A DNA stretch of 64,000 nt from QKTW01 sp052161885 (GTDB taxonomy: Bacteria > Bacteroidota > Bacteroidia > Chitinophagales > Chitinophagaceae), in assembly GCA_052161885.1 (NCBI GenBank), contig CP197396.1:2604001-2668000 (forward strand). The letters are read 5' to 3'. The translations under genes and the position numbers were made by a program. The notes under the pieces were generated by a model, which saw nothing but the letters and a program-made list of their open reading frames with translations, ran no database searches and was not told the origin of the DNA. Numbering within the stretch: the first letter of the stretch is position 1; the number at the start of each line of letters is the position of its first letter. Positions 25,382 to 33,532 of this stretch are shown one piece after another.

Positions 25382-27025
25382 CTATACTTCCAGCGGCGTA
25401 AAGCTGAATTTATTGCCATCGAACAAGCCTTTGTCACTCAGTTTCAGCGAAGGTATTACCAGCAGTGCCATAAAGGAAAGTGTCATAAACGGCGCTTTCA
25501 GCGTAGTGCCTAATGCTTTGGCCCTGGCATCAATTGCAGCATATTTTCCGGCCACTATGTAACCGTCTTCTGTGGTCATCAGTCCGCCTACAGGCAACGG
25601 CATTACATCTGTCACACCGTTTTCATCTGTTACAGCTATACCGCCTTTGCTTGCTACCAATGCATTTACAGCAGCACATATTGCTGCATCATCAACACCT
25701 ACGGCAATGATGTTATGGCAATCGTGCGCAACAGTTGAAGCCATGGCGCCTTTCCTGATGCCGAAATTGCGGATAAATGCAGAAGCTGCAGGTTCATTTT
25801 CTGCATATCGGTTTACTACACATATTTTCAGTATGTCACGGTCTGTATCACTCACCAGCAAACCATTTTCAACTTTTGCAGGAAGAATGATCTCACCGGT
25901 CACCAACTGCCCTTCTATGGCATCTATAATGCGCATTTCAGGCGCACCGGAAGCGGCCTTTACATGGAAGTCTTTTTCAACCCTCAGCCTTGCCTTGAAG
26001 TTATTAATCGCTTTTGCGGGCGCTACAGGCAGCAATGATGTTCCGTTCTCTGCAACCAGTTGTCCATTAATATATGTCTTCAATATTTTAAACGAAGCCG
26101 GATTATCGGTTACTATAAAATCCGCCGGATCTCCTTTCCGCAGCAGGCCTACAGGTAAACCGTAGTGCTGCACAGGATGCACACATGCTGCAAATAATAC
26201 ATCAAACAGGTCGTAGCCTTTAGCCAGCGATCTTTTTACCAATGCATTTATATGGCTTATCACAAGATCGTCCGGGTGTTTGTCATCGCTGCAAAACATA
26301 AGCTTGTCCGGGTGTGTACGGAACAAGGGTGCGAGCGCTTCAAAATTTTTGGCGGCGCTGCCTTCGCGGATCAGTATTTTCATACCCGCAGCAATTTTAT
26401 CCTGCGCTTCTTCTATAATAAAGCATTCATGGTCCGTTGTTATACCCGCAGCAGCATACGCGGCGGCCTCTGCCCCCCGCAAGCCCGGGGCATGCCCGTC
26501 TACCGGCTTTCCTGCCAGTTTTGCTGCCTCAATTTTGGCCATCACCTCCTTATCTCCATGCAATACACCCGGATAATTCATCATCTCTGTCAGATACCAT
26601 ATATCCGGTTGCTGTAGCAGTTTCTTTATGTCTGCCGCATCAATTACCGCACCTGCAGTTTCAAAAAAAGTGGCCGGTACGCAGGATGGTGCGCCGTAAA
26701 ATATTTTCAACGGTGTCTCCCTGCTGTTTTCTATCATGTACAGTACACCTTCCACACCACACACGTTCGCAATCTCATGCGGATCGGAGACCGTGGCCAC
26801 TGTACCATGTACTACAGCCATGCGGCCAAATGCCTGCGGAACCAACATGGAACTTTCAATATGAACATGGGCATCTGTAAAACCGGGCAGGATATACTGT
26901 TCTTCAGTTGTATAATCTTTCTCTGTGACGGATTCAATAATACCGTTACTGATCCTGATCTCTGCGGGATAAATACGACGCTGAAACAGGTCTATCAGCC
27001 GGCCGGAAATAGTGAACTGGTGCAT
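25382..27025 (-). CDS. ade: Adenine deaminase
   Basis: A 547-residue amidohydrolase-superfamily enzyme converting adenine to hypoxanthine and ammonia. The metal site ILPGFTDAHVHIESSML lies near residue 50, with the downstream His in PVDGHAPGLRG near 177, DHECF, and the metal Asp in CSDDKHPDDL around 255. The C-terminal adenine deaminase domain has NRYAENEPAASAFIRNFG and AHDCHNIIAVG. Length agrees with the family. The globin gene lies 23 bp upstream on the same strand, so the two probably form an operon. Confidence 0.93.
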   Translation of the reverse strand: MHQFTISGRLIDLFQRRIYPAEIRISNGIIESVTEKDYTTEEQYILPGFTDAHVHIESSMLVPQAFGRMAVVHGTVATVSDPHEIANVCGVEGVLYMIENSRETPLKIFYGAPSCVPATFFETAGAVIDAADIKKLLQQPDIWYLTEMMNYPGVLHGDKEVMAKIEAAKLAGKPVDGHAPGLRGAEAAAYAAAGITTDHECFIIEEAQDKIAAGMKILIREGSAAKNFEALAPLFRTHPDKLMFCSDDKHPDDLVISHINALVKRSLAKGYDLFDVLFAACVHPVQHYGLPVGLLRKGDPADFIVTDNPASFKILKTYINGQLVAENGTSLLPVAPAKAINNFKARLRVEKDFHVKAASGAPEMRIIDAIEGQLVTGEIILPAKVENGLLVSDTDRDILKICVVNRYAENEPAASAFIRNFGIRKGAMASTVAHDCHNIIAVGVDDAAICAAVNALVASKGGIAVTDENGVTDVMPLPVGGLMTTEDGYIVAGKYAAIDARAKALGTTLKAPFMTLSFMALLVIPSLKLSDKGLFDGNKFSFTPLEV

Positions 27026-27048
27026 AAAGTCTTTAACAGGAATACAAA

Positions 27049-27438
27049 CTACTGAATAAAATTAGTTTTACGGGCGTCCTCCACTTTCATCTTTATGAGC
27101 TGCAGCATCAGGTGCGCGCGTTTCATTGCCTCATCAGCTTTGGGGCCGGAATAAAGTGCCGTTACCGTTTCATTCCAGAGCCGGATCCAGCGGTCAAAAT
27201 GCTCCTGCCCGAGCATAAAACGCCGGTCTACATCAATATGCTTTGCAATAGTGTTACCGGAATAACCCGGCTCACCCAAAAGGACTGTACCCCAGAAGCG
27301 GTACATAACCGGGAGATGATGCGCCCAGTTTTCACCGATAATACCCTGGAAAATATGACCGATCGTTTCATCACCGCGCACTTTGTCGTAAAACCGGTTT
27401 ACAAGTATCTCAATGTCCTCTTGCTGCTGAATATCCAT
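27049..27438 (-). CDS. Truncated hemoglobin, group III
   Basis: A 129-residue 2/2 globin. It has the group III opening IEILVNRFYDKVRGDETIGHIF, a Trp-rich middle (MYRFWGTVLLGEPGY) and the probable proximal histidine in GQEHFDRWIRLW. It is likely to bind haem and react with oxygen, NO or peroxide in the cytoplasm. An in-frame ATG at 27456 lies only two bases from the -7 box at 27458-27465, so the ATG at 27438 is the real start. It is the first gene of an operon with adenine deaminase. Confidence 0.88.
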   Translation of the reverse strand: MDIQQQEDIEILVNRFYDKVRGDETIGHIFQGIIGENWAHHLPVMYRFWGTVLLGEPGYSGNTIAKHIDVDRRFMLGQEHFDRWIRLWNETVTALYSGPKADEAMKRAHLMLQLIKMKVEDARKTNFIQ

Positions 27439-27457
27439 ATCCCGTCTGTTTTGCATG

Positions 27458-27465
27458 CAAAGTTA
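27458..27465 (-). promoter_or_regulatory. -7 promoter box of the globin-ade operon
   Basis: On the minus strand TAACTTTG matches TAnnTTTG. It leaves a leader of roughly 12-15 nt before the ATG at 27438. Confidence 0.6.
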
Positions 27466-27647
27466 CCTACGCTGTATTTAAAATTCCCTACATTTTCCTG
27501 ACGCTATTTTTACAACAAGATGTTATTACACCGCCCCTCTTTATACACAACAACATATAAATGAGTACCTTTATAGGCCATACACCAACTGTCACCATAC
27601 ACTATGAACAGGAAAAACCCATTTTCTCAGAATCAAAACATCTTCAC

Positions 27648-28406
27648 ATGGCTGAAGTAACCTGTATCATTATTGATGATGAACCCAAAGCTATTGACTT
27701 ATTGAAGCACAGACTTGCTCTCCTCTTCCCGGACCTGAAAGTAACAGGCGTATTTACGGAATGGGAAAAGGGCTGGGAGGCAATCAAGAACGCGCGGATC
27801 GACATCCTTTTCCTGGATGTATCCATGCCGCAGAAATCGGGGCTTGATTTCCTGAAACTGTTTCCCAAGATAGCTTTCCAGGTCATCTTTATTACTGCTC
27901 ATGCAGACTTTGCGCTGGACGCAATTAAATACTCTGCCGCAGGCTATGTATTAAAACCTATTGATGATTATGAACTGTCTTTTGCAGTAAATAAGGCACT
28001 GGAACGGGTTCAGCCGCAGGCTGCCGAGACTTCCAGGGAAAGCAGCAGCGCCATCAATAAAATAGGTGTTCCCAACCAGAAAGGCATTGACTATCTGAAC
28101 ACGGATAATATCCTTTATTTTGAAAGTGTAAACAAATACACCAAAGTAGTAACCAAGGAATACAGCGTGGTAAGCTCCTACAACCTGGGCGAATTTAAAA
28201 AACTGCTTGACAATCACCGCTTCATACAGGTACACCGGTCTTACATCATTAATATGATGCGTATACGCCGTTACGAGGTTTCGGGCAATGTGATTATGGA
28301 GGATGATATGGAAATACCCATTTCCAGGAACTTCAGAAATGAATTTATGGACGCTTTCGGCAGACTTAGCCGCACTGTAGGGCTAAAAAACAAGGAAACA
28401 GACTAA
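27648..28406 (+). CDS. LytTR-family response regulator
   Basis: A 252-residue two-domain regulator. The receiver domain (residues 1-125) starts MAEVTCIIIDDEPKAIDLL, with the phosphoacceptor Asp in DILFLDVSMP and the conserved Lys in YVLKPIDDY. The LytTR DNA-binding domain (about 150-245) contains ILYFESVNKYTKVV and HRFIQVHRSYIINM. The frame is open to an ATG at 27561 that would add 29 residues; the start at 27648 fits the usual receiver N-terminus, but the longer form is not excluded. No histidine kinase is adjacent. A LytTR-type direct repeat follows at 28415-28444. Confidence 0.88.
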   Translation: MAEVTCIIIDDEPKAIDLLKHRLALLFPDLKVTGVFTEWEKGWEAIKNARIDILFLDVSMPQKSGLDFLKLFPKIAFQVIFITAHADFALDAIKYSAAGYVLKPIDDYELSFAVNKALERVQPQAAETSRESSSAINKIGVPNQKGIDYLNTDNILYFESVNKYTKVVTKEYSVVSSYNLGEFKKLLDNHRFIQVHRSYIINMMRIRRYEVSGNVIMEDDMEIPISRNFRNEFMDAFGRLSRTVGLKNKETD

Positions 28407-28780
28407 CTTTTTTTACCGTTCGTCCGACCAAAACGTCTTTTCGTCCGATGAAACAGCCTCTTCGGTAAATGTGACATTTTTGAATCACTCTTTTTTATTC
28501 CTTTGTATAACAAAAGGAAAAAGGAGTATTGACAAACTATAAATCCCCCATTCCTTTTTGCGGAACGGCTCAGCCCCGTAAACCATATCCTGCATATAAT
28601 ACTAATGCTCAGAGGTCAAAAGTCATTTATGCAGTTTTTTTTAAGTAGATACGCCCTATCAAAGAACACGTTTAGATGACTGGTTCTTTTTCATTAACAG
28701 ACAGACCCAAACCCTACTTTACCTATCCTGTCAGAAGTCAATACTCCACTATTTCCCGGATTGCTATGGTTAAAAGCACT
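28407..28780. other. Gene-free stretch after the LytTR regulator
   Basis: No gene is supported here. It holds the LytTR-type direct repeat at 28415-28444, a small inverted repeat near 28499-28519 (CCTTTGT ... ACAAAAGG), and AT-rich DNA. Reading frames are short and do not resemble proteins. Confidence 0.5.
28415..28444 (+). promoter_or_regulatory. Candidate LytTR-binding direct repeat
   Basis: ACCGTTCGT at 28415-28423 matches the published LytTR half-site pattern [TA][AC][CA]GTTN[AG][TG] at all nine positions. Exactly 21 bp further, TCTTTTCGT (28436-28444) matches seven of nine. The word TTCGTCCGA is repeated exactly at the same 21-bp spacing, as expected for a tandem site bound by a LytTR dimer. 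It begins nine bases after the regulator's stop codon. Confidence 0.45.
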
Positions 28781-28808
28781 AAGGCGGCTCAGAAAGGCCC
28801 GCCTTTTT
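28781..28808. terminator. Hairpin between the LytTR region and the 28808 gene
   Basis: AAGGCGG pairs with CCGCCTT, followed by TTT on the plus strand. It touches the stop codon of the convergent gene and would stop plus-strand transcripts. Confidence 0.55.
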
Positions 28809-29233
28809 CAATTCCGGGCTTTTTTGTGGTTGCGGAGCATATTTCCGGCAATTTTAAAGCCAAGGGATAAGGCTTTCCAGCGTATGTAGCCACCAAAAAA
28901 TTCTTTGGCAGCCTTTTCAAGGAAATTGATTTTTATTTTTCGCACACCCTTACCCAGCAGTGGCAGTCCAAAATCTATGGCCAACTGCAGCATATCGCCG
29001 GAGTTTAAGAAACTCCCCGCCAGTGAAAGAAGATTAAAAGGCTGCTCACTGGTTTCGCCGGCAGTATCGCTTTTCCCCTTTTTCGATCTTTTCCCTCCTC
29101 CTTTCGCACCTCCAAAAAGGCCATCAAGCGGATTCAAACCGTCCTTTTGGGTTTCATTGCGCAACTGCAGCAGCTTACGCCGTTCTTTTTTTAACTCTGC
29201 CACACTGTTCAGTTGCTTCGGATAAAGCTTCAT
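28808..29233 (-). CDS. Uncharacterised protein in a YtxH/holin operon
   Basis: A 141-residue protein. The N-terminal half is basic and helical (LKKERRKLLQLRNET), followed by a Gly/Lys-rich linker. The C-terminal half has two moderately hydrophobic helices (LLSLAGSFLNSG, DFGLPLLGKGVRKIKINF) and ends in a basic tail. I recognise no named domain. It is the third gene of a probable operon with the YtxH and holin-family proteins upstream, which suggests an envelope-associated role. Confidence 0.65.
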   Translation of the reverse strand: MKLYPKQLNSVAELKKERRKLLQLRNETQKDGLNPLDGLFGGAKGGGKRSKKGKSDTAGETSEQPFNLLSLAGSFLNSGDMLQLAIDFGLPLLGKGVRKIKINFLEKAAKEFFGGYIRWKALSLGFKIAGNMLRNHKKARN

Positions 29234-29295
29234 GTGATTAAAATTTACAGTGTACAGAATTTGAAAAACAAAACTGTGTAATGATCATTCATAAG

Positions 29296-29652
29296 CTAGT
29301 CCTGTTTGGAGTCATCATCTTTATCCTCAGTGAGTATGCGTATAAAAATGCCGGACAGCGCACTGATAAATTTCTTACGCAATGCCACCACAATCAGCAT
29401 AAGCACCAGGTATACTCCTGCCGTGGCAAAATAGCCGCCGGTACGGGAACCAAGCATTTCCGAGAACCATTCTCCCAGGCCAATGCCAAAAAATATAAGT
29501 ATCGCGATGAAAAGAAACAGCATGCCAAGTGCATACAAAACATAGCTCAATACATTTGATGTCCTGTCTATGAACTCCAGCTTAAAGAGCTGAAAACGTA
29601 CATCAACGTATTGAGCTATCCGGTCTTTCCAGTTGTTGAAGAAATCCAGCAC
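29296..29652 (-). CDS. Phage-holin-superfamily membrane protein
   Basis: A 118-residue protein of the Holin-X/holin superfamily III type (PF07332-like). An amphipathic N-terminus (FFNNWKDRIAQYVDVRFQLF) precedes two membrane helices near residues 38-60 and 72-95. Despite the name, chromosomal copies in Bacteroidota are housekeeping membrane proteins of unclear function, often beside YtxH genes as here. There are no phage genes nearby, so this is not a prophage remnant. Confidence 0.8.
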   Translation of the reverse strand: MLDFFNNWKDRIAQYVDVRFQLFKLEFIDRTSNVLSYVLYALGMLFLFIAILIFFGIGLGEWFSEMLGSRTGGYFATAGVYLVLMLIVVALRKKFISALSGIFIRILTEDKDDDSKQD

Positions 29653-29662
29653 GGGCTATAAA

Positions 29663-29857
29663 TTAAGCGTTGAAGATTTCTTCTTCCAGGTCCTGGCCTT
29701 TCTTACTGAATTTTGTTTTTAAGTTGTTCAGGCGGTCTTTCAGCTTGTCGATATTTTCCTGACGCGTATCTTTATCAGTAGCAAGGACATAACCTACTGC
29801 AGCACCTACTGCAGCACCGATCAATAATGTGGCGACTGTTTTACCTGTGTTTGCCAT
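29663..29857 (-). CDS. YtxH domain protein
   Basis: A 64-residue protein with one Gly/Ala-rich membrane helix (residues 8-28, TLLIGAAVGAAVGYVLATDK) and a charged coiled-coil tail (NIDKLKDRLNNLKTKFSKKG). This is the classic YtxH layout; related Gram-positive members are general-stress proteins. It is the first gene of the operon, 10 bp upstream of the holin-family gene. Confidence 0.85.
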   Translation of the reverse strand: MANTGKTVATLLIGAAVGAAVGYVLATDKDTRQENIDKLKDRLNNLKTKFSKKGQDLEEEIFNA

Positions 29858-30002
29858 AATGTGCGGTTTTAAAAATTGTTTTTGAATTGTTTTTCATCAT
29901 AAAAGTAATAAATATCGTGCCATATACACGCGGGGCAGGATTTTTTAATCTTTTATTATCACTCGCAATAACCGGCTTATAAAATATAAATTTTATTCAT
30001 CC

Positions 30003-31025
30003 ATGGAAGGAATCAGTAATAAAGCGCTCCGGCAGTATCTTTTAATTGCCCTCATATGCGGATTGGCCGTATTGCTGGCCGCAAAACTGTATGTTTTTAT
30101 GCCTGGCATGCTCGGAGCTGTTACTATGTATATCCTGCTGCGCCAGTTTTATTTCCGCCTCACTATTATATACAACTGGAAAAAGTGGCTGGCTGCAATT
30201 GTGTTTATTCTTGGTGCGTTGCTCATATTTGTATTGCCATTTACGCTGCTGCTGCAGATGTTGCTGCCCAAGCTCAGCTATTTCCTTTCCAATGCAAATC
30301 AGTTCAGTGGCGGGTTGGAGGCTATCAGTGATAAAATAGAGAAAATATTTCCTCAGTTTAAAATAGAGCAGGAACAGATATCGGGTATGCTGCGCAATGT
30401 TACAGAACAGCTGCCGGGCCTGCTGGGAGCTACTGCCAATATGCTCACCAATACGGTGCTTGCTTTCTTTATATTATATTTTATGCTGGTAGACGGCAGG
30501 CGTATGGAGCGTACCATACATGAGTACATGCCTATGAAAGATGAAAATACAGACAACATCTGGGAGGCAACCCGTGTCATGGTAGTATCTAATGCTATAG
30601 GCATACCTGTACTGGCTGCCTGCCAGGCTATTGCGGCTTCGCTGGGGTATTTTATCTTCGGTGTAGACCAGTATATACTGTGGGGTATAATTACCGGCCT
30701 GTTCTCACTTGTACCTATTGTAGGCACCGGCATTATATGGGTGCCTATCTGCGTATACCTGTATGCTACAGGCCATGCGGGGCAAGGGACGGGGCTGTTG
30801 CTGTACTCACTCACTGTGATCACAAACATCGATAATGTGCTGCGGTTTACGCTGCTGAAAAAACTGGGGGATGTGCACCCGGTGGTTACGGTGCTGGGGA
30901 TAATTGTCGGTGTACCGTTGTTTGGCTTTATGGGCTTTATATTCGGTCCGTTACTTATATCTTACCTGTTACTGCTGCTTAAAATATACAGGGTTGAGTT
31001 TACCGGCAGAAAGATGACGGAATAA
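30003..31025 (+). CDS. AI-2E family transporter
   Basis: A 340-residue membrane protein with about eight predicted helices and the long soluble segment after helix 3 (residues 95-155) typical of the AI-2E/PerM family. Helices contain ILYFMLVDGRRMERTI and GIITGLFSLVPIVGTGIIW, the family's signature turn. Members export various compounds or ions; autoinducer-2 export is shown only for some, so the substrate is unknown. It ends one base before the convergent nadD stop codon. Confidence 0.85.
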   Translation: MEGISNKALRQYLLIALICGLAVLLAAKLYVFMPGMLGAVTMYILLRQFYFRLTIIYNWKKWLAAIVFILGALLIFVLPFTLLLQMLLPKLSYFLSNANQFSGGLEAISDKIEKIFPQFKIEQEQISGMLRNVTEQLPGLLGATANMLTNTVLAFFILYFMLVDGRRMERTIHEYMPMKDENTDNIWEATRVMVVSNAIGIPVLAACQAIAASLGYFIFGVDQYILWGIITGLFSLVPIVGTGIIWVPICVYLYATGHAGQGTGLLLYSLTVITNIDNVLRFTLLKKLGDVHPVVTVLGIIVGVPLFGFMGFIFGPLLISYLLLLLKIYRVEFTGRKMTE

Positions 31026-31026
31026 C

Positions 31027-31596
31027 TCAGAGATAATACTTGCTATCGAGAATATACTGGCGCACCTCATCTGGCAGCAGGTAGCGGACAGATTTCCCTT
31101 CACGTATCTGCCGGCGTATAAATGTGGCAGAAATTTCCAGCAATGGCGCATCTGTTACCGTTATATCCGCACCATGCGTTTCCCTTACCTCAAAACCGGG
31201 CCTGTTATATACGACGATCGAATAACGCTGCAGAAGCTGGTCATAGTTCTTCCAGCGATGAATGTTCTGAAAGCTGTCGCTGCCCATGATTATTGTAAAT
31301 TTTTCCAGCGGAAATTTTTCAGAAAGATAGGTAAGCGTATCAATGGTGTACGAGGGTTTTGGCAGGTGAAACTCTACATTGCTTGCGCGAAAACGGCTGT
31401 TGTCCTTGATTGCCAGTTCTACAAGATGCAGGCGGTCGTATTCATTGAGCAGAGAATGTGAATCTTTCAGCGGGTTATGCGGCGATACTACAAACCAGAT
31501 TTTGTCCACTTCGGTATGTTCTATGATATGGTTAGCAATGATCAGATGACCAAGATGTACAGGATTAAAACTGCCGAAAAACAACCCGATATGCAT
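31027..31596 (-). CDS. nadD: Nicotinate-nucleotide adenylyltransferase
   Basis: A 189-residue nucleotidyltransferase that joins nicotinate mononucleotide and ATP in NAD synthesis. The N-terminus has GLFFGSFNPVHLGHLIIANH with the HxGH motif. IIMGSDSFQNIHRWKNY is near residue 100 and the C-terminal ISATFIRRQIREGK near 155 is the family's ISxTxIR motif. The ATG is only four bases from a -7 box, so the mRNA is probably leaderless. Confidence 0.95.
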   Translation of the reverse strand: MHIGLFFGSFNPVHLGHLIIANHIIEHTEVDKIWFVVSPHNPLKDSHSLLNEYDRLHLVELAIKDNSRFRASNVEFHLPKPSYTIDTLTYLSEKFPLEKFTIIMGSDSFQNIHRWKNYDQLLQRYSIVVYNRPGFEVRETHGADITVTDAPLLEISATFIRRQIREGKSVRYLLPDEVRQYILDSKYYL

Positions 31597-31600
31597 GAGG

Positions 31601-31608
31601 CAAAAATA
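31601..31608 (-). promoter_or_regulatory. -7 promoter box of nadD
   Basis: On the minus strand TATTTTTG (TAnnTTTG) is followed by CCTC and then the ATG at 31596. This is one of five genes here with almost no leader. Confidence 0.6.
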
Positions 31609-31679
31609 GGAGATTGGATAATTTGATCGTTGAACAGGATATTAAAGTAACAGGGAAATAAAACTTACTGCACGCTTAT

Positions 31680-31925
31680 TTATATTGGCACTACCCATAT
31701 TTTATCAGCGTCTGTTTTGCGGATGCTCAGGTAGTAGCCTGCAATCTGTATTGCCAGCGGATCTCCCAGCGGCGCTATCATCTCTACCCATACCGGCTCA
31801 CCCGGCACACAGCCCATCTCCATGAGTGTCAGCTGAAAATCGCTTTCATCATGCCCTTTGATCACAGCTTTTCTGCCTGTGGGCAGCTGCGAAAGGCGTA
31901 CTGCAGTTTCTGCTACGTATTCCAT
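31680..31925 (-). CDS. feoA: FeoA domain protein
   Basis: An 81-residue SH3-like FeoA protein. It has the typical segments VRLSQLPTGRKAVIKGH, LMEMGCVPGEPVWVE and LGDPLAIQIAGYYLSIRK. FeoA normally assists the FeoB ferrous iron transporter, but no feoB is adjacent. The start at 31925 is set by a -7 box at 31932-31939, six bases upstream; a longer frame to 31982 is rejected. Confidence 0.85.
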   Translation of the reverse strand: MEYVAETAVRLSQLPTGRKAVIKGHDESDFQLTLMEMGCVPGEPVWVEMIAPLGDPLAIQIAGYYLSIRKTDADKIWVVPI

Positions 31926-31931
31926 CGGCCG

Positions 31932-31939
31932 CAAAGCTA
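31932..31939 (-). promoter_or_regulatory. -7 promoter box of feoA
   Basis: On the minus strand TAGCTTTG matches TAnnTTTG and is followed after CGGCCG by the ATG. Another likely leaderless gene. Confidence 0.55.
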
Positions 31940-31982
31940 CGGAAAACAATGATCCACAACGTTCATATTTAAGTTTTAACAA

Positions 31983-32130
31983 GAAGTATCAGGTACAAAG
32001 TAGCTGGTATCAAGTATCAAACTGCTGCCTGTATAGAATCTAAAGAACATGTACCAAATTCCCGATACCCAAATCTCAAATTCCACATTTTCACATATCA
32101 ATACACATATCCCACATCTGAAATCTAAAA
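31983..32130. repeat. Intergenic simple-sequence tract (GTATCAAGTATCAA and ATCTCAAATTCC words)
   Basis: Begins with GTATCAGGTAC and GGTATCAAGTATCAAAC, then runs through ATACCCAAATCTCAAATTCC and ACATATCCCACATCTGAAAT. It shares its vocabulary with the other tracts in this window and contains no gene. Confidence 0.6.
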
Positions 32131-32176
32131 CCGCACATCTCGTAAATAGTTCCGAACTTCGCGCAAATTTTTCCGA

Positions 32177-32605
32177 ATGCCTGCACGCTTTTACGAACAG
32201 GAAGTTACATCACGGCTTAAAGACAAAAGGATGCTGTCCGCTTTCCTGGACGACCTCGTGCAGCAGCACCTGGAAGGGATAAAAAAAGTACAGTTCACCT
32301 ACATTTTCTGTAGCGACGAATACCTGTTGGGCATCAATCGCGAATTTCTGGATCATGATACTTTTACTGATATTATCACCTTCGACCTGAGTGAACGCGA
32401 AACCGAACTCACCGGTGAAATATACATCAGCGTGGAACGTGTAGCTGAAAATGCAGCAAAGTTCAACACGAAGTATGAAACGGAGCTTCACCGTGTTATC
32501 TTTCACGGCGCATTGCACCTTTGCGGCTTTAAGGATAAATCAGCAAAAGATAAAGATGAAATGCGACGGCAGGAAGATCTGTGCCTGAAACAGTATGAGC
32601 AGTGA
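32177..32605 (+). CDS. ybeY: rRNA maturation RNase YbeY
   Basis: A 142-residue metalloprotein needed for 16S rRNA 3'-end processing and ribosome quality control. It shows DEYLLGINREFLDHDTFTDI followed by ITFDLS, then the metal motif HRVIFHGALHLCGFKDKS near residue 105. In E. coli three histidines bind zinc (HGxLHLxGxxH); here the third position is Asp. To my knowledge this GYKD-like form is common in Bacteroidota, so the enzyme is probably still active. Confidence 0.9.
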   Translation: MPARFYEQEVTSRLKDKRMLSAFLDDLVQQHLEGIKKVQFTYIFCSDEYLLGINREFLDHDTFTDIITFDLSERETELTGEIYISVERVAENAAKFNTKYETELHRVIFHGALHLCGFKDKSAKDKDEMRRQEDLCLKQYEQ

Positions 32606-32741
32606 ATGGTGAATAGGTGATAGTGAATGTGAAAAGTGAAGCGTCAGAGGTGAATACTTAATAGTGAATGATAAGTGGTAACCAGCTTGATACTTGATAC
32701 TAACCCACAGCTCACTGTTTACCCAAATCAAGCAACAACAA
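32606..32741. repeat. Intergenic simple-sequence tract (GTGAATGGTGAA and CTTGATACTTGATACT words)
   Basis: A run of GTGAATGGTGAATAGGTGAT-like words is followed by AGCTTGATACTTGATACT at 32685-32701 and a CTCACTGTTTACCC end. The second half repeats the 14.7-kb tract almost word for word. Confidence 0.65.
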
Positions 32742-33470
32742 ATGAAATTAGAAACATTATACGAAGACGATGATCTTATCGTTGTCAATAAACCATCCGG
32801 TTTACTGGTAGTGCCGGACAGGTTTGATGTTACCTTGCCATACCTGAGAAAGCTTCTCGAAGAAAAACTGAAGCAACAGGTGTATGTGGTTCATCGTCTT
32901 GACCGCGACACCAGCGGCGTAATATGCCTTGCCAAAAACGAAGCCACACACCGCTACCTCTCCCTGCTCTTCCAGGAACATGATGTACTGAAATTATACG
33001 CAGGACTGGTGCATGGCCGCGTAACACCGGAACAGGGCAGTATAGATGCACCTATTATAGCCCATCCTGCCAACAATGGCAAAATGATCACCGCACGCAA
33101 GGGCAAGCCGTCTCTTACCGATTACCGCGTTGTGGAACAGTGGCCGCTGTATTCACTGCTGCAGTTCCAGATACATACAGGCCGTACACACCAGATACGT
33201 GTACACATGCAGTCGATCGGGCACCCGATAGTATGCGACGAATTATATGGAGATGGCAAACCATTCCTGCTTTCTTCCATTAAACGCAAATACCGGCTCT
33301 CTGAAAAAGAAGAAGAGGAGCGTCCGCTGCTGAACCGGCTGGCACTGCATGCATACAGGCTGGGATTTGTAAAAGAAGATGGCAAAGAAGTGATTGCAGA
33401 AGCCCCGTTGCCCAAAGACATTGCCGCCTGCGTAAACCAGCTCAATAAATGGGCGAAGGCCGAGAAGTAG
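32742..33470 (+). CDS. RluA-family pseudouridine synthase
   Basis: A 242-residue RNA pseudouridine synthase. It starts KLETLYEDDDLIVVNKPSGL, carries the catalytic Asp in HRLDRDTSGVICLAKN near residue 54, and has GRTHQIRVHMQSIGHPIVCD near 150, followed by LYGDG. It lacks an N-terminal S4 domain. Target RNA (23S rRNA or tRNA) cannot be assigned from sequence. The ATG at 32742 is preferred to one 16 codons upstream inside the simple-sequence tract. Confidence 0.9.
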   Translation: MKLETLYEDDDLIVVNKPSGLLVVPDRFDVTLPYLRKLLEEKLKQQVYVVHRLDRDTSGVICLAKNEATHRYLSLLFQEHDVLKLYAGLVHGRVTPEQGSIDAPIIAHPANNGKMITARKGKPSLTDYRVVEQWPLYSLLQFQIHTGRTHQIRVHMQSIGHPIVCDELYGDGKPFLLSSIKRKYRLSEKEEEERPLLNRLALHAYRLGFVKEDGKEVIAEAPLPKDIAACVNQLNKWAKAEK

Positions 33471-33532
33471 TTAAGAAGTTAATCTTGATACTCCTGTCTT
33501 GATACTAATCTTAAAATTTTCAATCAAACAAT
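33471..33532. repeat. Short simple-sequence tract (TCTTGATACT words)
   Basis: TCTTGATACTCC and TCTTGATACTAATC recur 15 bp apart between the pseudouridine synthase and gldC. Same word family as the tracts at 14.7, 32.7 and 34.6 kb. Confidence 0.5.

Noticed and set aside
28676..28870. 64-codon plus-strand frame after the LytTR gene
   Set aside because: It overlaps the end of an opposing gene and a terminator stem; composition is not protein-like.
29296..29652. Prophage remnant because of the holin-family protein
   Set aside because: No integrase, structural or lysis genes are nearby; chromosomal holin-superfamily proteins beside YtxH are normal in this phylum.
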